In this document: positions 58,401-64,000 of the stretch, piece after piece
Numbering within the stretch: the stretch's first letter is position 1
Layout of the letters: each line of letters begins with the position of its first letter
Assembly (NCBI RefSeq): GCF_028769735.1
Contig: NC_088178.1
Location: forward strand, 8,994,001 to 9,058,000
Direction of reading: 5' to 3'
DNA length: 64,000 bases
DNA from: Zonotrichia leucophrys gambelii
Lineage: Eukaryota > Chordata > Aves > Passeriformes > Passerellidae
Made by a program: the position numbers and the translations under genes
Notes under the pieces: model-generated
Seen by the model: only the letters and a program-made list of their open reading frames with translations
Database searches by the model: none
Told to the model about the DNA's origin: nothing

Positions 58401-61400
58401 TTCCTTGTCTTCTCTAGGGTGCTTGAATACTCCCAAATAAATAATGAGCTTTGAAAGATATTCATCTCCCCAAGAGAGACAAGTTTCTGTAAACTTGACT
58501 TAAAGAAGTATTGCTGCAGGCAATGAAATCTATACAAGCAAACAAAGCCCAGGAGATAGGTTGCCTTCTGGCAGACTATGAGAAAACATTTCTTTAGCAA
58601 CTTGCTACATTCTTCAAAATAATAACCCCTATTATTTTTAAATGGAAATCTTTTCTCTTTGAAACAGTACTTTAAAAAGCCTCAGGATCAGAGCACACCA
58701 GAGTAAATCTTATCACTAGTCCTGCTGAATGTGCCTGCACCAGGGCTTGTAGAACATAACCAGCCATCTGTGCTTGGACGTGTGGGTTAATGGGTTTGTT
58801 TGTTTGGGGCTTTTTGGGAGGGACGGTGGGGTTGTATGTATTCTATAAGCTCTGACCAGCCTGGGCTCTGAACATCTGGGAGACTGCAGAGCTTTTCTCA
58901 GTTCATCCAATGGCTCTTCTTTATTAAAGGCTGGCCCTGCAAAAGGATTTGGAGTCAAATTCTCCAAACTCTCTGGAAAACAAATGAGCATTTATTGCAG
59001 AACTCTCCTAAAATGTTAACTTGAAAAGACAACTGAATGCAACTTTTCATCTAGAGTTCCATTACCATGGTACAATACCCACCTCTGACAAGAGCTCTAA
59101 ATATGTTCTATGAAAACTCCTGTTTTATGATTGGAACTAATTCCACCATACAGTGGAGAGAAAGTCTGGACGCTGTGGTGAAGCAAGGGATGTTAAGCAT
59201 GCTGTTTTGCTAGCTCAAACTCCACTGACAACTTGCAGTGGTCTCACTTGTGGATTTAAAATTTTTTTGTTATCCTAATAAACCATCTAAATCTGTGAAC
59301 TGGACATCTGAACTCTAAAAATATATTTTCCTCCACCCACAAACCCAGTTATGCACTTGCCACAAAACAGCAGCCTACTTCCAACATTCAACAGAGTACA
59401 GAGTGAGGAATGTGCCTCTGACATGTACCATTGAAGATCTACAGGCAAAATTAAGGTTTCTTCAAGCAAAATTAAAAAATAGAGGATGGCATAAAATCTA
59501 ACAGTACCTAGTTACAATCACATTAAGAAATTACTTGACGGACTGTTAACTTCAGCTATTAAAATAATTATTCAGCATGAGAGAAACCTGTAACAATTAT
59601 ATTTAACATTGGTTTGTCAGAACTTTATCGTTTATTAAGTTCAGTGACAATGCCTTTAAGAATAATATGATAGAGGAGTATTGTACCATGAAATATAGCA
59701 AGAGACAGCTTGACTTTAACCAGCCATTTCTGTTTCCTTTAGATGAGCCACTGCACTGTGCTTGTTACTAATTGATTTAAAAAGACTTCCACTTTGATCC
59801 TGTACTCTTGGGATAGGGAGTACAGTAACTTCAGGACTGAGTTTGAGATACCTCCTTCTGTAAATCTATTTTCAAATGAGTTATATGGGGAAACCTTCAG
59901 AAATCCAATAAAGTTTTTGATGTGAAGTCCTGAAATTTCTTTTTGGGGGGAGTTTCTACTGTAGCACCAACACAATGACACTGCTGAACTATGGTGATTT
60001 AAGAACTTTAAGAACTTAATCCTGCACATTAGATAGCCCTATAAAAAGTAAAAGCTGAAGAATGTGCTGCAATTATAAATAACATCTTAGACATGACAGA
60101 AGTGCTATGTATTTATTTTTGACACAGCAAGGAATGCAAATGAATTTCTGCTAGCAACTGGTATTCTAAAGTATTAAGTTTTCTTCCTAGATGAAGTTTT
60201 CCCATTATGTCTCATTATTTCAGTCAGCATTTTTGCTTTTATGCCTTTTTCTTTTTTTTTTTTTTGAGGAGATATTCTACCAAAAATAAATAATTAAACC
60301 ACAGATGAACTGTCAAAAGGGAACATTCATATTTTAACGCAACATTAACATTTTGGTAATTAACATGGCAGTTAATGCTTTTAGCAGATGTAACAACATT
60401 AGACTTGTAAATTTCAATTAAAGTTAATAGTTCACGATAGCTGTAGGGATCAGGCATCCTCTCTGGATACTGAAAACATGTCTAATGTGATTAGAAATAC
60501 TAATTGAAGAAAAAAGGACTGCTATAGTAATGACTGCACTTCTTTATCCTACTAAATTATTACAAACCTGCAGGAACTTTTAAAAATATATTTGTAGGAA
60601 GAAGCTTAAAGAGTCAAATGCTCCCCTTAAAGAAATTAAAAGGGGTCAAAAGAACATTGCAGACATTTCCTGTGTGTTAGAATAGGGAAAATCATTAATC
60701 GAAAGCCATTGCTCCTTCCTTATCCTCCTGAGATCATATTCCCAAGAAATACTATAAAGTTATTTGGTTACATTTCACAGCCCTTTTGCATTTAATTAGG
60801 AACTAATGTGTTGGTTTTAATTCCCTCAGAGGCTTTGAATTCCAGTAGCAGGCAGAGAAACAGGACTGGCACTGGGAACTATGACTCAAGTGGACATCTC
60901 TCGGTTTTAGTGCAAGTTAAGAGATTGGTAGTGAGTCCTTTTCACGGCCTGCTGATACATGAAACATTTTAATAAGCACAGGGAAAGGCTTAGTTTTATT
61001 AAGGGTAATTACAAGCTGCTAGCCACCTATAAAATGCACCCCCATTTTATTGTAAAATGCCAATGATATTTATTTCACTTGTTCTGTGCATTTTTCTTGT
61101 CTCAGGCTGGCTCTGAAGTCACTACCTCATTCTAGCAAAATTGCCACTGAAAATCGTGTTCTTTCTGAGGTTTCAGCTAAAAAAGGCTAGACACTGAAAT
61201 TAAGTTTGCTTTTTTGACTGACAATAGTTATTTTTAGGATAAATGCAGTTATTCCCCACTCATGCCGTTAGCTCCCTTTCTGTCAACACTCTTCCAACAT
61301 CACCATAAATTATTATTCATTTGCATTGCAGCACAGGCATAGGCTCCATTCTACCAGGCAAAGTGCAAAGACATGGTGAGAGACAACTCTTGTTTGGAAG

Positions 61401-64000
61401 AATTGCACTCTAACCACTTGTGACACAGGCTAAGAGAAAGCAGAACGAATGCTGGTTCATCTTAATTTTGTTTCTATCTGAAAGGTTGGAACAAGAGATT
61501 AGGAAATTTGGTCAAGCTTATATGGAAAGAATGAATAAAATGATTTGAATTAAATTTATCAAGTAACAATGGAATTGAGAGCATATTGGTCAAAGTAATA
61601 TTAGACTCTGGGAAAAGTGCCTACGTGCCATGTATGTACCTTTTTGTTTAGTGTCAGGACTAAATGTAAACTCTAAATGGTGTTTAATTGATCATGAGCC
61701 TCAGGCTGCCTTTCTCCAAAGGTGTACCTTTTATTGAGCTCAGGTAAGACCCAAACTGTGTATTTAGAGTAGCTGCCAGGTGTGTACCTGGAATGAGACA
61801 GTGGATAACACAATACATTTGAATATGCACCTCCATGAGGTCTGTGCCTTCATTGACTTTGTGTACTAAATAGACAAGAAATGCATTTATCTTACCTATC
61901 ACTTTCCACTAAAAAATCCCAATATATTAAACAAACTTATAAATTTTATGTGTGCTACTATGTAAGGTAGGATGCTTCTATGGACACCCCAGAGTTTCAA
62001 TACTGGGGGTACAATGGCATTGATGTCTGATTCACCCAGGAATTTAGTCAGGTGGGAGAGGAAAATTAAAGGTGTAGCTAAGGTTTTAGTAATTTTTTTA
62101 GACATCACATCCTCCTTTCCTAGGGAACACTGTAGCCAATGGGATTCTGCATTTGGGTCCATATGCACAGATACTTCCCTTAGTTAGTGTGAAATGTAAC
62201 AGCTGTGAATTCTCATTCACAATACTGCACTTTTGTTTTGCAGTATTATATAATAATGTCTCCAGCATAACATAATTGCTATAAATTACTGAAGGAAAGG
62301 ATGAAGTTGACTAAATTTTCTTTTTTTGTTAAAATACTCAGATCCAAGAGCTACGGCCCAGGTCCTCAGCTGTGTAAATTAGCTGTTCTGAAGTCAGAAC
62401 AGCTACACCAAGCTACACTGGGTAAGAGCCTGAACTTCAGTGGCACCAGATATACAGTTTGCAGTTTTATTGGCAAGTACATGTTTATAGACTTGAAGGC
62501 AGTTTCTAAGCCTGTGTCATATCGTAAACACTACCACCTTGGACAAACAGACAGAACAATCATTTGGTAGCTGAAACTCTTACCCACTTCTGTAAGTTTC
62601 TTTTAGATGAATTATGCTTCTGTGAAAGAATTTCATGCATGAAGGACCATGACCAGACAGAAGTTAGATAGCTTCTACCATTAGCAAAACATACTGATAT
62701 TCAGATCTGGCATTCAGAGCAGGGTAATCAACTTAGGAGGTGAACAACTGAAAAATATATAAAGGGAATTCCTTGCCATCACTGATTAGTCACATAGTTC
62801 ATTGCACATGCTTACTGAAACTGTTACATTTGTGATGTTTAAAATGGGTTGGACCTTTAGATAAACGTAAAGGATGACTTAGCAAAAAAAAAAAAAAATC
62901 TTGAGAAGAACAGTTTGGGATTTATGATAAATATTTGTTAAACAGGAAGAACTTAGATAAGACGCAATACAAATTAACATGTCTGTTGCTGGTTCTTGAA
63001 CAGTCTCTGCCATCCTGTGTGAATGGTAGAACTATCCCTAAATTGCATTTGAGCTCCCTGCCTGGGTGCTCTGTTCCTGACATTGCTAAAATGGGGGTGA
63101 GCAGTGCTGCCCTCAGAGAACATGGGGAATGCCAGGACATGCTGAGGGAAGGTGTGGATGGAATGACAAACCTGAAGCCAGCTCAACAGGCTGCAGTGGA
63201 GTGGGAATCTGGAGGAACAGATCAGCTGCTCAATTAACCTGCACCAAAATGTAGTTTTCTTTATTACTAGTAAGCTAGGTTAGGCTAACTGTGCTCAATA
63301 TGGGAAATATACAAATATTTTCTTCCTTCAGTTAAACAATAACACAAGTTATGATAATATATCAGAATAGCAGTGTGATAGAACATAGAAAAATTTTGCA
63401 AAAAAGAACTGTACTTAACTGTGATTATGTATATAGAACCAAATTTTAGGAAAAGGTATTGCACAGCACTCAATACTGCTCAGTACAGATCCTTTCTTTG
63501 TATTGCAATGCAGCTTAATTTCTGTAAGCAATTTTAGTGATTTGTTGAGAAGTTTTATTGAAATACAGGAATCTCCTGTCATCCGAGCTCCCTGTTTCCA
63601 CATACCTTTCCAAAAACTCTCACAGGTTTCTGTGGTATAAAGGGGTTCCCTGTAGGAACCTCTCATAATATCCACATAAGCAAACAGTTTTTCTATCCTG
63701 CAGGCTTCCTGCTTCTGATGTGTTTGGAAGAGGTTTTACAATAAAATTTTATACCATTACTAACATTTTCCTTCAAATGCTTTTTGGTCTGCCTTTTACA
63801 GTTTCACATGTAGCCTGCCAGAAGTTTTCCTATTTTCTGTTTTTCTCATCTGAACACCCTTTTTCTAAGGAGCTCCTTTTCCTTTTTAATAATATCCTTT
63901 ATTCTCATGTAGAGCTCTGCTAGTCTTTTGGAGGCCCTCTAACTTTGACAGATGATAAATACTTACTCAGAAACTCTAATACAGATCATTTTATCCTAAC
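52456..64000. other. AT-rich intergenic sequence to window end
   Basis: No gene, RNA gene or named transposon was recognised on either strand; open frames are short and lack family motifs. A candidate regulatory stretch lies around 60780-61330. Simple A or T runs occur near 60250 and 62885. Confidence 0.55.
60780..61330. promoter_or_regulatory. Candidate distal regulatory element
   Basis: The stretch has many homeodomain-type cores (TTTAATTAGG, TTTTAATTCC, GGGTAATTAC, AAATTATTATTC) and a perfect octamer ATTTGCAT at 61319-61326. It has few simple repeats, unlike its surroundings. Motif density is seen; function and conservation are inference. Confidence 0.25.

Overview
The window reads as vertebrate nuclear DNA, most likely from a bird. 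It has one split homeobox gene with GT-AG introns, a CR1 LINE fragment, and a class II-like endogenous retrovirus (ERV) with 6-bp target duplications. The gene is LHX9, a LIM-homeodomain transcription factor, on the + strand. Its five coding exons (8020-8193, 9876-10078, 10822-11177, 16666-16868, 18012-18269) join in frame to 397 codons, with LIM1, LIM2 and a homeodomain. No other protein-coding gene could be supported. Genus and species cannot be read from this sequence.

Region by region: 1-8019 is upstream flank and 5' UTR, with several CpG-rich blocks separated by AT-rich stretches that contain homeodomain/SOX/POU-like sites and one perfect hairpin. 8020-18269 is the LHX9 coding span. A ~410-bp (CCTT)n tract lies 84 bp before exon 4. 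18270-~20825 is the main 3' UTR. At 21316-21372, beyond that UTR, lies an alternative terminal exon coding for 18 residues and a stop. It splices in phase to exon 4 and gives the truncated-homeodomain isoform known in mammals as LHX9-alpha. From ~22 kb to 64 kb the sequence is AT-rich intergenic DNA without recognisable genes. It carries a ~192-bp tandem repeat (33.7-34.2 kb), a decayed CR1 reverse-transcriptase tail (38.4-39.0 kb, minus strand), a solo LTR (44693-45302, minus strand) and a short internally deleted provirus of the same family (49044-52449, plus strand).

The most unusual signal is in the provirus. Both 684-bp LTRs contain, inside their own 3' ends, a primer-binding-site-like block that resembles the reverse complement of the 3' half of tRNA-Asn well beyond the usual 18 nt. 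A second, diverged copy of the same block sits directly after the 5' LTR, where the working primer-binding site should be. The solo LTR of the same family lacks the internal block, so the provirus appears to carry a derived LTR that absorbed a U5-end/PBS unit. The provirus keeps only a gag-start remnant, a leader with ~106-110-bp repeats, a GC-rich segment and an env-tail remnant. No pol was seen.

Limits: everything was read by eye. Homologies (LHX9, CR1, tRNA-Asn) come from knowledge of the families, not from a search. Regulatory and untranslated boundaries are inferred.
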